Below, piece after piece: positions 19,858-28,148 of a DNA stretch of 64,000 bases. Under the pieces are notes generated by a model, which was given only the letters and a program-made list of their open reading frames with translations, did no database searches and was not told the origin of the DNA. The stretch lies in NCBI RefSeq assembly GCF_000661915.1, contig NZ_CP007509.1:3303501-3367500 (forward strand), given 5' to 3'. The position numbers and the translations under genes are program-made. The DNA is from Stutzerimonas decontaminans. GTDB lineage: Bacteria; Pseudomonadota; Gammaproteobacteria; Pseudomonadales; Pseudomonadaceae. Numbering within the stretch: position 1 is the stretch's first letter; every line of letters starts with the position of its first letter.

Positions 19858-21143
19858 GCGTTGAGTACCTTAAGCGTGGTCGGCGGTACGAAGCCGGGAT
19901 GTGCCAAGCCGTTGCGGCGGGTGATCTCCTCGCCCCGGCTGGCGTCGTCGTAGAGGTCATAGGCCAGCACCGCGGCCGGCGTGACCTGCCGCGGCGTGAG
20001 TTCGACCAGGCGCGAGGCGGTACCGGCCTCGGCGAGCACATAGCGGCTGACCGCGCCGCGCAGCTCAGCCAGCGCCTCGACCGTGGGCTGTGGTTGGCCG
20101 GGCCGCCCGATCTCGGTGTCGATCACGCTGACCAGCTGGCCCTTCCAGCCCTGCAGGTCGTCGTAAACCGGCTCCTCGACCGCAGCCAGCTCGACCGCCG
20201 CCTTGGCGATCGCCGCTTGGGTGAACAGGTCCTGTACGGCCGCCATGTTGCCCCGCGCCTGAGTGAGCGCAGCGGAGGAAGCACGCGCCGCCGGCAGGCG
20301 TGGCTGGGCGCTGTATGCCTGCGCCAGACTCAGCGCCGCCGTCGGGCCCGTGGCGCGGCGATACGACCGCGCGGATGACCCGCCGCCAAAGCTCGAGACG
20401 AAGGCCAGCATGCCGGTCGCCAATGCTCCCGGCGCGCCCATCAAGGAAGGCCAGGTGCCGTTGAGGATCTTGCCAACCGCCGTTTGCGCGTAACCGACCA
20501 CGCCGGCCACTTCATCCAACACGGCACGGTCGACCCAGCCCGGTAGCGGCATGCCGCCGAGCAGGCCGGCATAGTCGCCCGAGACGAAATCGCCATAGAG
20601 CTGCTGCGCCGTGGTGAAGCCTTCCTGTACCGCCGACAGACTGTCGGTCGATACCCAGTCCGGCCAACCATCGATGCCGAATTTCTCGGTGAAGCGATTG
20701 AAGGCGGACTGCAGCAGGGACTCGCGGAAGGTGGCGATCTCCAACTGCGGAACGGACCCGCCCGCCGGATACTGGTTCTCGCCGGCCTCGGTGAACGTCA
20801 TCGAGACGCGAGCCAGCCCGCCTTCCTCGAAGGTGTGCCGCACCCGACAGCCCGACGCAACTACCTGCATCCGCCCATAGAATGGGTGGACCAGCTCACC
20901 GGGGCCTTCGGCCCGCAGCGCCTTGAGCAGCTCGTCGAGCTGGGTCAGGTAGTCGGGACCGATGACGATGGCCTCGAGGCTGATCTCCTCGACGCTGCGC
21001 CCCATGTCCTCGACGTAGGGCACGTCGCGCTTGGGGTACTCGTGCACCACGTTGCGCCGCCCGATGCCACCCAGGTCATCGGACTGGTATTCAAACGCCA
21101 CGCCCCGAAACGAGGCGGGTTGCAGCCGATCACGCCACGCCAT
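19854..21143 (-). CDS. DNA circularisation/tail protein (Mu gp43)
   Basis: 429 aa from MAWRDRLQPASFRGVAF, the standard N-terminus of the DNA-circulation N domain family (Mu gp43/P2-like). Despite the family name it is a tail/baseplate component. A start 129 bp upstream would extend through the 21163 terminator and is rejected. Confidence 0.88.
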   Translation of the reverse strand: MAWRDRLQPASFRGVAFEYQSDDLGGIGRRNVVHEYPKRDVPYVEDMGRSVEEISLEAIVIGPDYLTQLDELLKALRAEGPGELVHPFYGRMQVVASGCRVRHTFEEGGLARVSMTFTEAGENQYPAGGSVPQLEIATFRESLLQSAFNRFTEKFGIDGWPDWVSTDSLSAVQEGFTTAQQLYGDFVSGDYAGLLGGMPLPGWVDRAVLDEVAGVVGYAQTAVGKILNGTWPSLMGAPGALATGMLAFVSSFGGGSSARSYRRATGPTAALSLAQAYSAQPRLPAARASSAALTQARGNMAAVQDLFTQAAIAKAAVELAAVEEPVYDDLQGWKGQLVSVIDTEIGRPGQPQPTVEALAELRGAVSRYVLAEAGTASRLVELTPRQVTPAAVLAYDLYDDASRGEEITRRNGLAHPGFVPPTTLKVLNA

Positions 21144-21162
21144 GGCTTTTCTCCGGGCAATA

Positions 21163-21190
21163 AAAAACCCCGCCGAGGCGGGGTTTCTAT
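21163..21190 (-). terminator. Terminator of the secreted-protein gene
   Basis: AAACCCCGCC/GGCGGGGTTT with a two-base GA at the tip and an A/T run on the left. It separates the 21205 gene from the gp43 gene and could attenuate the tail operon. Confidence 0.85.
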
Positions 21191-21204
21191 AAACATTTCG
21201 TCCG

Positions 21205-21609
21205 TTACTGAACCCAAATCCAGCCCCTTTGCGCATTGGAAGGGGGCGCCGCGTTCCCGAACACACAGGCACAAGTATCGCCCGTTCTTACGTGAATCTG
21301 ATGCCCTTGGTTCGGTGGCATTACAAAACCGCTAGATCCATTCTTTCCATTATCAAAGAAGACAGTACAAGCAATGTGCCGATTCGAGTAAGTATTCACA
21401 AACCTAGCTAGACCAGCGCACCCAGGTTCGCTGGTCCAGCAATTGGTTCGTTGCGGTTTTATTTCAGCATCATCTGGCGGGGCAACTACCTCTTGGCCCG
21501 ATGAATGGGTCGATTTCACTGATTGCCCTTGAACTGGCTGCCCATCTTGCGCAAAGGATTGAGCTGCAACCGAAAAGAGCAAAGCACAAAGCGCCACAGG
21601 GTATTTCAT
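21205..21609 (-). CDS. Small secreted cysteine-containing protein (moron candidate)
   Basis: 134 aa with a clear Sec signal (MKYPVALCALLFSVAAQSFAQ, cleavage after A-Q-S-F-A). The mature part has five cysteines (TNCWTSEPGC, IACTVF, DTCACVF) and a beta-rich look. It lies inside the tail operon between tape measure and gp43, with its own AGAGGT ribosome site and terminator, and is AT-richer than its neighbours. Function not recognised; a periplasmic cargo protein is an inference. Confidence 0.75.
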   Translation of the reverse strand: MKYPVALCALLFSVAAQSFAQDGQPVQGQSVKSTHSSGQEVVAPPDDAEIKPQRTNCWTSEPGCAGLARFVNTYSNRHIACTVFFDNGKNGSSGFVMPPNQGHQIHVRTGDTCACVFGNAAPPSNAQRGWIWVQ

Positions 21610-21768
21610 CGTAGATTTACCTCTAATTGCATGCGCCAGGACTTCACAGCGGCGGTCGGCAAACCGAGCTGTAATGCACGTTCGAAACACCTCTATCGTT
21701 CATCGTAATTGTAGTAACGCTATGTATGAGAGCATGACTATCCGGTTGCCTTTCGTCGGGGAGATCCT

Positions 21769-23445
21769 CTACGGCAGCGCCAACGCCCGATACCCCACGT
21801 CCGCCTCCATGGCGAGCCCTGGCTGATTGGTTTTCGCTGCCTGCACCTGCATGCCTGCCGGGGCGTTTTCGAACTTGACCACCATCTGCCCATCCAGGCT
21901 CTGGCGATTCCCGGAAACCAACGCACGCTGGCGAGCAATGGCGTCGGTGACCGCGCCGGGTGGAGCAACCCCACCGCCTCCGGCTCCTGATGCTGCCGTG
22001 GGCGCCGCTTCTTCGTCACCGCCGAACCAGCCGCCGACCTTGCTCACTGCGCCGGTAATGGGTTCGATGAACTTCTTCACCCGATCCCAAAGACCAGAGA
22101 ACCAGCCAACGAGCGGCTCCCAGTTCTTGATCACCAGGCCGAGCGGGCTAAAGCTGAAGAATACGTCCTTCAGCCAATCCCAGGTCGCCGAGGCCACATC
22201 CTTGATGCCCTGCCACATCGCAGCGAACCACGGGCCGACCGTTTCCCAGTTGGCATAGATGAGCGCGGCAGCAGTACCGATACCGGCGAGGATCCAGCCA
22301 ACGGGCCCCATGGCGAGCAGCACCCCCTTGAACCCGGTGGCGACTGCCATCAGTGCAGGGCCGGCGGTGACACCCAGCGAGAACAGCCCCATCGTCAATC
22401 CGACAACAGAAGACAGCACCTGCATACCAATGATGGATGCGATGATGATGGCGATTCCCTTGAGCCCGCCGAGTGCCTTGGTCACATCGATCACGCCAGT
22501 GGTAAAGCCCTTTACGCTATCCCAGACGCCCTGCCAGTCGATGGCCATCACCCAGCCCTTCAGCTCGCGGAACACACTGACGAGGTTGTCGGATACCCCC
22601 TGCGCAAACTTCTTCAGCGAACCATCGGCCTCCATCGCCTGAAGGGAATCGAGCACGCCTTTCAGTTCACCCTTGAGCACATCGAAGATGCCGGCATCGC
22701 CGATCATCTTGAAGACGCGGGTAAAGGTGTCCTGCAGGTTGGACCACATGCCGTCCCAGGTGGTCGACAGCTTGTCCATCGCACCGCCGTAGTTGCCGTT
22801 CCAGATACCCTGGATTACCGCCTGAATCTGCTCCCGCGAGTTGGCCTTGGCGGTGGCCACCATGGCTTTGCCGTTCTGCTGCCAGCGATAGACGATCTTG
22901 TCCCCGGCTTTCTCAGTCGTGATACCGAATTCCTTGAGGCGCTCGTTCTCGCCGGTCATCGCATCGGCCAGCGCCTCCACCGCCTGCTCCAGTGGCTTGC
23001 CCATCGCGGCAGCAGCGTCACCCGCCGACTTCAGTGCACCGGATTGTGGGTCGATGCCATACGCCTTCAGCTTGACGAAGGCATCGGTGACCCCGGCCAG
23101 CTCATAGGGCGTTTGGGCGGCGAACTGGCTGATCCAGTCCATCGACGCTTTGGCTTTGTCCGAACTCCCCTCGATGGTCGAGAGGATCGTTTCGAAGCGC
23201 TCGAACTGGGCCGACGTGCTGACGACCTTGGTGCCGAGCGCACCGATGCTGCCCAGCCCCGCCGCACCGAATACGGCGCCGAGCGGCGCCACCAGTCCGG
23301 TTATGGTCGCCTGCAGCCCGGAGGTGGCTCGGCCGATGTCCTGAAACGCCCGCTTGAACGGGCGCATTTGCCGCTCCATCTTTTTCAGCGGCCGGGTGAC
23401 CCGGTCGATGACGTCGAGTACGGCAGTGAAACTTGCCTTAGCCAT
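21769..23445 (-). CDS. Tail tape measure protein
   Basis: 558 aa from MAKASFTAVLDVIDRVT, preceded by GAGG. An N-terminal coiled coil, hydrophobic helices around residues 315-400 and tryptophan-rich repeats (WQGIKDVASATWDWLKD, WSGLWDRVKKF) are standard tape-measure features. The short length predicts a short contractile tail. Mu gp42 position. Confidence 0.92.
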   Translation of the reverse strand: MAKASFTAVLDVIDRVTRPLKKMERQMRPFKRAFQDIGRATSGLQATITGLVAPLGAVFGAAGLGSIGALGTKVVSTSAQFERFETILSTIEGSSDKAKASMDWISQFAAQTPYELAGVTDAFVKLKAYGIDPQSGALKSAGDAAAAMGKPLEQAVEALADAMTGENERLKEFGITTEKAGDKIVYRWQQNGKAMVATAKANSREQIQAVIQGIWNGNYGGAMDKLSTTWDGMWSNLQDTFTRVFKMIGDAGIFDVLKGELKGVLDSLQAMEADGSLKKFAQGVSDNLVSVFRELKGWVMAIDWQGVWDSVKGFTTGVIDVTKALGGLKGIAIIIASIIGMQVLSSVVGLTMGLFSLGVTAGPALMAVATGFKGVLLAMGPVGWILAGIGTAAALIYANWETVGPWFAAMWQGIKDVASATWDWLKDVFFSFSPLGLVIKNWEPLVGWFSGLWDRVKKFIEPITGAVSKVGGWFGGDEEAAPTAASGAGGGGVAPPGAVTDAIARQRALVSGNRQSLDGQMVVKFENAPAGMQVQAAKTNQPGLAMEADVGYRALALP

Positions 23446-23889
23446 TGGCGGCCTCGTTTTCAAGCTGAGCCAGGCGCAGGGCCTGCCGCTCCCAGAGCTC
23501 GCGCTCCGAGTGCGGCAAGTCCAGCACCACTTGAGGGGACACGCCGAAGTAACGGGCGATTTCGAAACAGCAGTCGATCAATCCTCCTGATCCGCTGCCT
23601 GTTCCTCCACGTCCTCCGGCATCAAAAAAGGGAGCAGCCACAAGAACACCTTCTTGCGGTCGCTCGGTGCGAGCGCCTCGGCGGAACTACGGGGAATCTT
23701 TGCCAGCTTGACGATGTAGTTGACGGTGATTTCCGGCAGCTCACGAATGCTCCCGCCACCGCCGCCGCCCATGACGAATGGCTCGCCTAGCTTGATGACG
23801 TGCTGCCCGGTCGGCTCGGTCAGGTGAATTTGCTCGACCGTCTGGCCGTGGGCTTCGATGGGCTTTTTGAGCGTGATGGTCAGATCCAT
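23438..23889 (-). CDS. Frameshifted tail assembly chaperone (long form)
   Basis: A -1 shift on CCCTTTT at 23632-23626 joins the 103-aa chaperone to a second open frame ending at 23438. The fused product would read LPF then FDAGGRGGTGSG and continue as a helical domain with VSPQVVLDLPHSERELWERQ. Mu and many tailed phages make such G/GT-type pairs, in which the extension recruits the tape measure protein. The downstream frame has no convincing ribosome site of its own. Confidence 0.8.
23578..23889 (-). CDS. Tail assembly chaperone (Mu gp41-like, short form)
   Basis: 103 aa. Position between tube and tape measure, a small N-terminal beta region (LTITLKKPIEAHGQTVEQI) and a helical acidic C-terminus fit the tail assembly chaperone (gpG/gp41). 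It has GGAAGG before the ATG. The unshifted product ends QAADQED. Confidence 0.85.
   Translation of the reverse strand: MDLTITLKKPIEAHGQTVEQIHLTEPTGQHVIKLGEPFVMGGGGGGSIRELPEITVNYIVKLAKIPRSSAEALAPSDRKKVFLWLLPFLMPEDVEEQAADQED
23624..23632 (-). promoter_or_regulatory. -1 ribosomal frameshift site
   Basis: Read on the minus strand the zero-frame codons are CTC CCT TTT TTG. C-CCT-TTT is a canonical X-XXY-YYZ heptamer. A slip of one base leads exactly into the open frame that ends at 23438. Confidence 0.8.
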
Positions 23890-24239
23890 TTGCCTTCCTT
23901 CCCTTCGAAGCGCAGCGAGGTGTTGCCCTCGGCGCCGTTGATGGCGAGTTCACCGGCCAGCCAGGCTTCGGACAGCACACCGGTCATGCCGTTGGCCAAC
24001 TCGGCGGTGATCACCAGGCCGTCGCCGTCGCGGATCTTGGCCAGCGGGAAGCCCTTGGGCACGAAGCATTCCAGTTCGATGAAGGGCACCCGCGGGGTTT
24101 CCTTGTAACCGGCAACGCCGGAGAGGCCGGCGAGCCCCTCCTTTTCCGAGCTGTTCAACGACAGGCTCAGCGAGCCACCAAGCTCCAGCTGGTCGCCGTC
24201 GACGCTGACAAAGCAGGTGCCTGCAATGCGGTTTTTCAT
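23880..24239 (-). CDS. Tail tube protein
   Basis: 119 aa, beta-rich, in the place of Mu gpM. GSLSLSLNSSEKEGLAGLSGVAGYKETPR is the recognisable tube-family segment. It polymerises inside the sheath. Overlaps the chaperone gene by 10 bp and follows the sheath gene by 12 bp. Confidence 0.88.
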   Translation of the reverse strand: MKNRIAGTCFVSVDGDQLELGGSLSLSLNSSEKEGLAGLSGVAGYKETPRVPFIELECFVPKGFPLAKIRDGDGLVITAELANGMTGVLSEAWLAGELAINGAEGNTSLRFEGKEGKWI

Positions 24240-24251
24240 GGATGGCTCCTA

Positions 24252-25739
24252 TCAGTAATTCAGGCGGAACTGGTTGAGTACCGCGAAGATGCGCAGCTGG
24301 TTCACGAGATCCGGCGGATACAGCACGTTCACCCGGTTGGGGTTGGTTTCGTCGATCTCGACGATGAGGTTTTCAGCGAACAGGTCCGAACGCTCGACGA
24401 TGCCGGCCCGCTCCATCGCGGCGTAATCCGCCACCAGGCGCGCCTTGATCATGCTCGGGGTGGCCACGCCTTCCGGCACGCGGATGCCGTCGCTGCGCAG
24501 CGCATGCCGGCCGAACTGGGTGGTCACGCCGGTGCGCAGGTAGCGCATGACGTACGCCAGTTGGTGCAGGTTTTCGCTGTCCAGATAGCTGGTGTCGTTC
24601 GAGCCCCAGGGGTTTTTCTGGTAGGTGGTAATGGAGCGCTCGATGCGCACCACGCCGTCTTTGCCGCTGTAGTGAGTGGCGATACCGCTGGAAAGCAGCG
24701 TCTGTCGCTCGGTCAGGGTGAGGCGCTCATGCGAAGCCGGCGCCAGCACGCCGCTGATCTCGCCGGTCTGGGTGGGCCGGGCTACGTGTGCGGACAGCAG
24801 CGAGGCCTCCCGGGCAACCCGGGCAGCGATGTACTCGTGGTCGCATGCACCTACTCGCGGCTCGACGCCGAACAGGGTGCAGTGCTGGTCGTTCCGGGTG
24901 GCGCCGTAGGCCTGCAGCTCAGCCAGCGTGCCACGGCGGGCACTGTAGACATGACCGTAAACCTGCCGCGCCCAGCTCCAACGCCCGGCGGTGTCATCCA
25001 TCTCCGCGCGCAGCGCGTCGAGGCTGACAGCATCGCTGAAGGCGCAACCAATGAAGTCGTATTCCTCATCGCCCAGGTTGGCGATCACGCCGGACAGATC
25101 AGGCGCCCCCGCGCCGGCCGTCGCGACTGTTACCGGCCCGGCACTGATACCAGCCGGGAACGACTCGCCCCCCGCAAGGCCGCGGCGATTGAGCGCCAAC
25201 GGCACGCCGTTGCCCGCTTCACCCTTGAAGCGCGAGGTGAGCGTCAGCGTGCCATCCAGCGCGGTTGCAGTGACCGGCAGCGACGGCGCTGCATTCACGG
25301 CGGCAGCGAATGCAGTCGCGACGTCAGCGGCGGTATCAGCAGCACGGATTGTGATCGCCACGCGCGCAGCGCCAACGTACAGCGCCGCAACGGTGCTGGC
25401 AGTCGCGGCTCCGGTGAAGGTGATGGTGCGCACCACCGCAACACCGGCTGCCGGCTCAGCTACGGGGGCCACCCACAATTCGGTGAACAGGTTGCCCGCA
25501 CGGAACGCCTCGACCATGGCGGCCGCCATGGAGCCGCTACCGAACAGGCTGCGCGCCTGCTCGGCGCTGGGGCAGATGACCGGCACATTGGCCTCGGCAG
25601 TCGCATCGGCGGCCATCAGGCCGATCAGCAGCACCCGCATGGTCTGGCTGAAGCTGTTGGCCTTACTGCTGTCCAGTTCGATGTAGAAGAACGGCACCCG
25701 CAGCCCCGCAGGGATTTGGCTGAAACTCATCGACGACAT
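24252..25739 (-). CDS. Contractile tail sheath protein (Mu gpL-like)
   Basis: 495 aa. The start MSSMSFSQIPAGLRVPFFYIELD, a central variable domain and the C-terminus (NPNRVNVLYPPDLVNQLRIFA) are those of the gpL sheath family. It proves the virion is a myovirus-type particle. The stop of the upstream DUF2635 gene overlaps its start. Confidence 0.96.
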   Translation of the reverse strand: MSSMSFSQIPAGLRVPFFYIELDSSKANSFSQTMRVLLIGLMAADATAEANVPVICPSAEQARSLFGSGSMAAAMVEAFRAGNLFTELWVAPVAEPAAGVAVVRTITFTGAATASTVAALYVGAARVAITIRAADTAADVATAFAAAVNAAPSLPVTATALDGTLTLTSRFKGEAGNGVPLALNRRGLAGGESFPAGISAGPVTVATAGAGAPDLSGVIANLGDEEYDFIGCAFSDAVSLDALRAEMDDTAGRWSWARQVYGHVYSARRGTLAELQAYGATRNDQHCTLFGVEPRVGACDHEYIAARVAREASLLSAHVARPTQTGEISGVLAPASHERLTLTERQTLLSSGIATHYSGKDGVVRIERSITTYQKNPWGSNDTSYLDSENLHQLAYVMRYLRTGVTTQFGRHALRSDGIRVPEGVATPSMIKARLVADYAAMERAGIVERSDLFAENLIVEIDETNPNRVNVLYPPDLVNQLRIFAVLNQFRLNY

Positions 25740-25897
25740 TACTTTTTCTCCTTCGAGGGCTTGGCTTCAGTCACGTCGCCATCAGCGATACGGCGTAACC
25801 AGTACTGGGTCGGCTCAACCTTGGCGCCGTTTTCGGGCAAAGGCTGGCCGGTAGCCGGGTCGATAACGACGCGGCTACGGGCGGGTTTGAGGTGCAT
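25739..25897 (-). CDS. DUF2635 phage protein (Mu gp38-like)
   Basis: 52 aa, MHLKPARSRVVIDPATGQPLPENG followed by EPTQYWLRRIADGDV, the DUF2635 pattern seen beside sheath genes of Mu-like tails. ATG preceded by GGAG. Overlaps the sheath start. Function unknown. Confidence 0.85.
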   Translation of the reverse strand: MHLKPARSRVVIDPATGQPLPENGAKVEPTQYWLRRIADGDVTEAKPSKEKK

Positions 25898-25900
25898 GGG

Positions 25901-26476
25901 TTACTCCAGGGTGATGTCAGCGCCGGCTTCGATGCGGCCGTCTGGCCCGCGTGATGCCAGGTTGGGGTCGTACATGGGGTCGATCACATCGGTGCGAATA
26001 TCGATGCCGGCAAGCCGTGGCATCTGCTCGACCATGCCGGGCTGCGCGGTATCCTCGATGCCGATTTCGGCCTCGGCAGAGAACTCGAACTGGTAGTAGA
26101 GCCGCGCGGCATCCATGTCGACGCCCTGCCCCCCTTCGTACACCAGCCCGTCATATTCCGGGCCCGGCGGCCATAGCAACAAGGCGCGCCATAGCTCGGC
26201 ACGGATGTCGTGAATCTCCGCCACCGCCGCCTGGCCGCGCCGGTCGGCGCTGTTATCCAGCACGACGACGATGGCGATTCGATCGGTAATGGTCTGCCGG
26301 TAGCGGTTCTGGCTTTGCTGCTGGCCAGCCTGGTCGGCATTCGGGATGACGAAAGCCGCCGGCAGCGCGACTTTCGAGTTTGGCGGCAGGCCCGCAAACT
26401 CGGCAGCACCCGCCACCCGCCCGGCGAAGCTGGGGCACGCTACGCGCAGCCGCGTTATCACATTGTCGAGGTTCAT
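25901..26476 (-). CDS. Tail terminator-like protein (Mu gp37 family)
   Basis: 191 aa, Gp37 family by position and by the motifs LPAAFVIPNADQA and a central ITDRIAIVVVLDN strand. Likely caps the tail tube at the head end. Ends 3 bp before DUF2635. Confidence 0.8.
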   Translation of the reverse strand: MNLDNVITRLRVACPSFAGRVAGAAEFAGLPPNSKVALPAAFVIPNADQAGQQQSQNRYRQTITDRIAIVVVLDNSADRRGQAAVAEIHDIRAELWRALLLWPPGPEYDGLVYEGGQGVDMDAARLYYQFEFSAEAEIGIEDTAQPGMVEQMPRLAGIDIRTDVIDPMYDPNLASRGPDGRIEAGADITLE

Positions 26477-26946
26477 TTCGCGGCCTCAGGCTTGATGCCT
26501 TTTTCCATCGCTTTCTTCAGTTCACGAGAGAACCGCGCCAGATGCTTGCGGCCGGCCACGCTGGTGGCGCTGAGACGGCGCTCGATCTGGTCCCGCCCGG
26601 AGATGAGAAACTCGGGGTAGAACTCGCCCTTTTTGTACGAACCGCGGCTGGGCCCGATCCAGGCCTTCAGCCCGTCGCGCTTACTGACGCGCGCAAGGAT
26701 GCTCTGCGCCAGATGGCCCGTACGGCGCGCCGGCAGCGCACCAGGCGCCGAGGCCCGGTACTGGCCGCCACCCGGGCGGTACCACAGCCGGCCGGCACCG
26801 GTACTGCCTTCCAGCAGCGCGGTGGAGTCCCGCTGAATGTTGCCCGCCGTTTCGCGGACCAGCTTGCGGATGTACCGCGTGTCCAGCTTCCAGCCGAGAT
26901 AGCCCTTGGTCGCAACGCGAACCAGAGGCGAGCGGTAAACTGTCAT
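26473..26946 (-). CDS. Virion morphogenesis / HK97 gp10-like neck protein
   Basis: 157 aa, very basic (MTVYRSPLVRVATKGYLGWKLD; C-terminus KKAMEKGIKPEAAK). Its position between head-closure and tail-terminator genes and the RRTGHLAQSI segment suggest the HK97 gp10/phage virion morphogenesis group. Start chosen where ATG overlaps the previous stop (ATGA). The family call is tentative. Confidence 0.65.
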   Translation of the reverse strand: MTVYRSPLVRVATKGYLGWKLDTRYIRKLVRETAGNIQRDSTALLEGSTGAGRLWYRPGGGQYRASAPGALPARRTGHLAQSILARVSKRDGLKAWIGPSRGSYKKGEFYPEFLISGRDQIERRLSATSVAGRKHLARFSRELKKAMEKGIKPEAAK

Positions 26947-27278
26947 CGTTGCAACTCCTCGCAATCGAGCACCGTCCAGCGCCCACGCTCCTCCCAATCG
27001 CTTACGCGACGGATACGGAAGACGCGACTGCCGTAGGTGACCTCATGGTCAGCTGTGAGCAAGGGGCGATGCCTGACGACGATGCGGTGGGTGATCTGGC
27101 TGCCAACCTGCTGCGACCCGATCCACGTCGCGCCGGAGACTGGCAGCAGCGCCGCCCATACGGTTACCGGCGCCAGGTGTTGCGCATCGAGGCCGGTGAA
27201 GGCGTCCGGCACGTCCTGTCGACGAGTGATGACTACTCGCTGGCGGAGCAGACCCGCCCGGAAACCAGCCTGTGCCAT
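26943..27278 (-). CDS. Head closure protein
   Basis: 111 aa with LRQRVVITRR near the start and VWAALLPVSG, IVVRHRP, VFRIRRV strands: the SPP1 gp16/HK97 head-closure fold. It seals the portal after packaging and binds the tail. Overlaps the next gene by 4 bp. Confidence 0.87.
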   Translation of the reverse strand: MAQAGFRAGLLRQRVVITRRQDVPDAFTGLDAQHLAPVTVWAALLPVSGATWIGSQQVGSQITHRIVVRHRPLLTADHEVTYGSRVFRIRRVSDWEERGRWTVLDCEELQR

Positions 27279-27279
27279 A

Positions 27280-27831
27280 TCAGAACCTCGGCGGAACGGT
27301 TACTTCAGCCAGTAAGGAATCCATGTAGCTGGTCGGAAGTTCTGCAACGATGGTCCCGACAATCAGGGTTTCCCGATTCTCAAAGGCCGTCGCCGCATGC
27401 ATCAGCATCCAGCTTTTCACGCCCGGGTAAGCATCCAGATCGACCCCGGCGCTGTAGCGGATCACCAAGCGCCCCGGAGGACGCCCGGCAGGAAAGATGA
27501 GGAAGCTTTCGCGGGCGCTGTGCTGTAGCACATGCGGCACCTGCAGGGCGGTCAATGAGCCGTCGCTTTCGCGCACGCTCACCGACTGCACTTCCTTGAC
27601 CTGCCCCACGTCGAGGGCGTGGCCGGAGCCGTAGGCCGGCGGCCACTCCTCTTCATAGGTGGCTTCACGAATCGCCGCACCGGTCCGCGCCTCGCACTGG
27701 GCCGTTACGCCGGGAATGATGATCAGCTCGATCAGCTCCGGCTGGAGGTCTTCGACTTCGACCCGGCATTGCCGGGCCACTTCTTCGAGCGTCAGAACCG
27801 GCGGACCGGTGTAGGCGATTCGCTTGGCCAT
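27280..27831 (-). CDS. Head-tail connector protein (gp6-like)
   Basis: 183 aa. VLTLEEVARQCRVEVED and the IRYSAGVDLDAYPGVKSWMLMHAATAFENRE block are hallmarks of HK97 gp6-type connectors that form the first ring below the portal. Confidence 0.88.
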   Translation of the reverse strand: MAKRIAYTGPPVLTLEEVARQCRVEVEDLQPELIELIIIPGVTAQCEARTGAAIREATYEEEWPPAYGSGHALDVGQVKEVQSVSVRESDGSLTALQVPHVLQHSARESFLIFPAGRPPGRLVIRYSAGVDLDAYPGVKSWMLMHAATAFENRETLIVGTIVAELPTSYMDSLLAEVTVPPRF

Positions 27832-27834
27832 GGC

Positions 27835-28095
27835 TTAGGGCTTCTTTTCTTCGTCGACGGCGTCGTTATCGCCGGTTTTGTTTTCGGCGGTGTTGTCACC
27901 AGTGTTTGTAGCTCCGGCGGCGCCGCCTTTGGGTGCGGCAGGCTGCGTGGCCGCGGCGCCCTTACCCTTGGCGTAGGCTTCCGCCACGCCCGCTTCGATC
28001 AGTTGATCGGCCTTTTCCTTGGCGAACCCGGCTACTTCGTTCGGGCCGTAGCCCTGCCAGGGTTTCTTGAACTTGATGATGGTCGGCTTGCTCAT
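27835..28095 (-). CDS. Small phage protein beside the capsid gene
   Basis: 86 aa. The N-terminal IIKFKKPWQGYGPNEVAGFAKEKADQLIEAGVAE motif is recurrent in phage genes next to the capsid. The C-terminus is a low-complexity tail (AAPKGG, NTGDNTAENKTGDN). Possibly a head decoration or structural protein; unproven. Confidence 0.65.
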   Translation of the reverse strand: MSKPTIIKFKKPWQGYGPNEVAGFAKEKADQLIEAGVAEAYAKGKGAAATQPAAPKGGAAGATNTGDNTAENKTGDNDAVDEEKKP

Positions 28096-28148
28096 GTTGG
28101 AGTCTCGCTTGGTTCAAGGGACGCCCCGCCAGCTGGCGGGGCAGTCAG

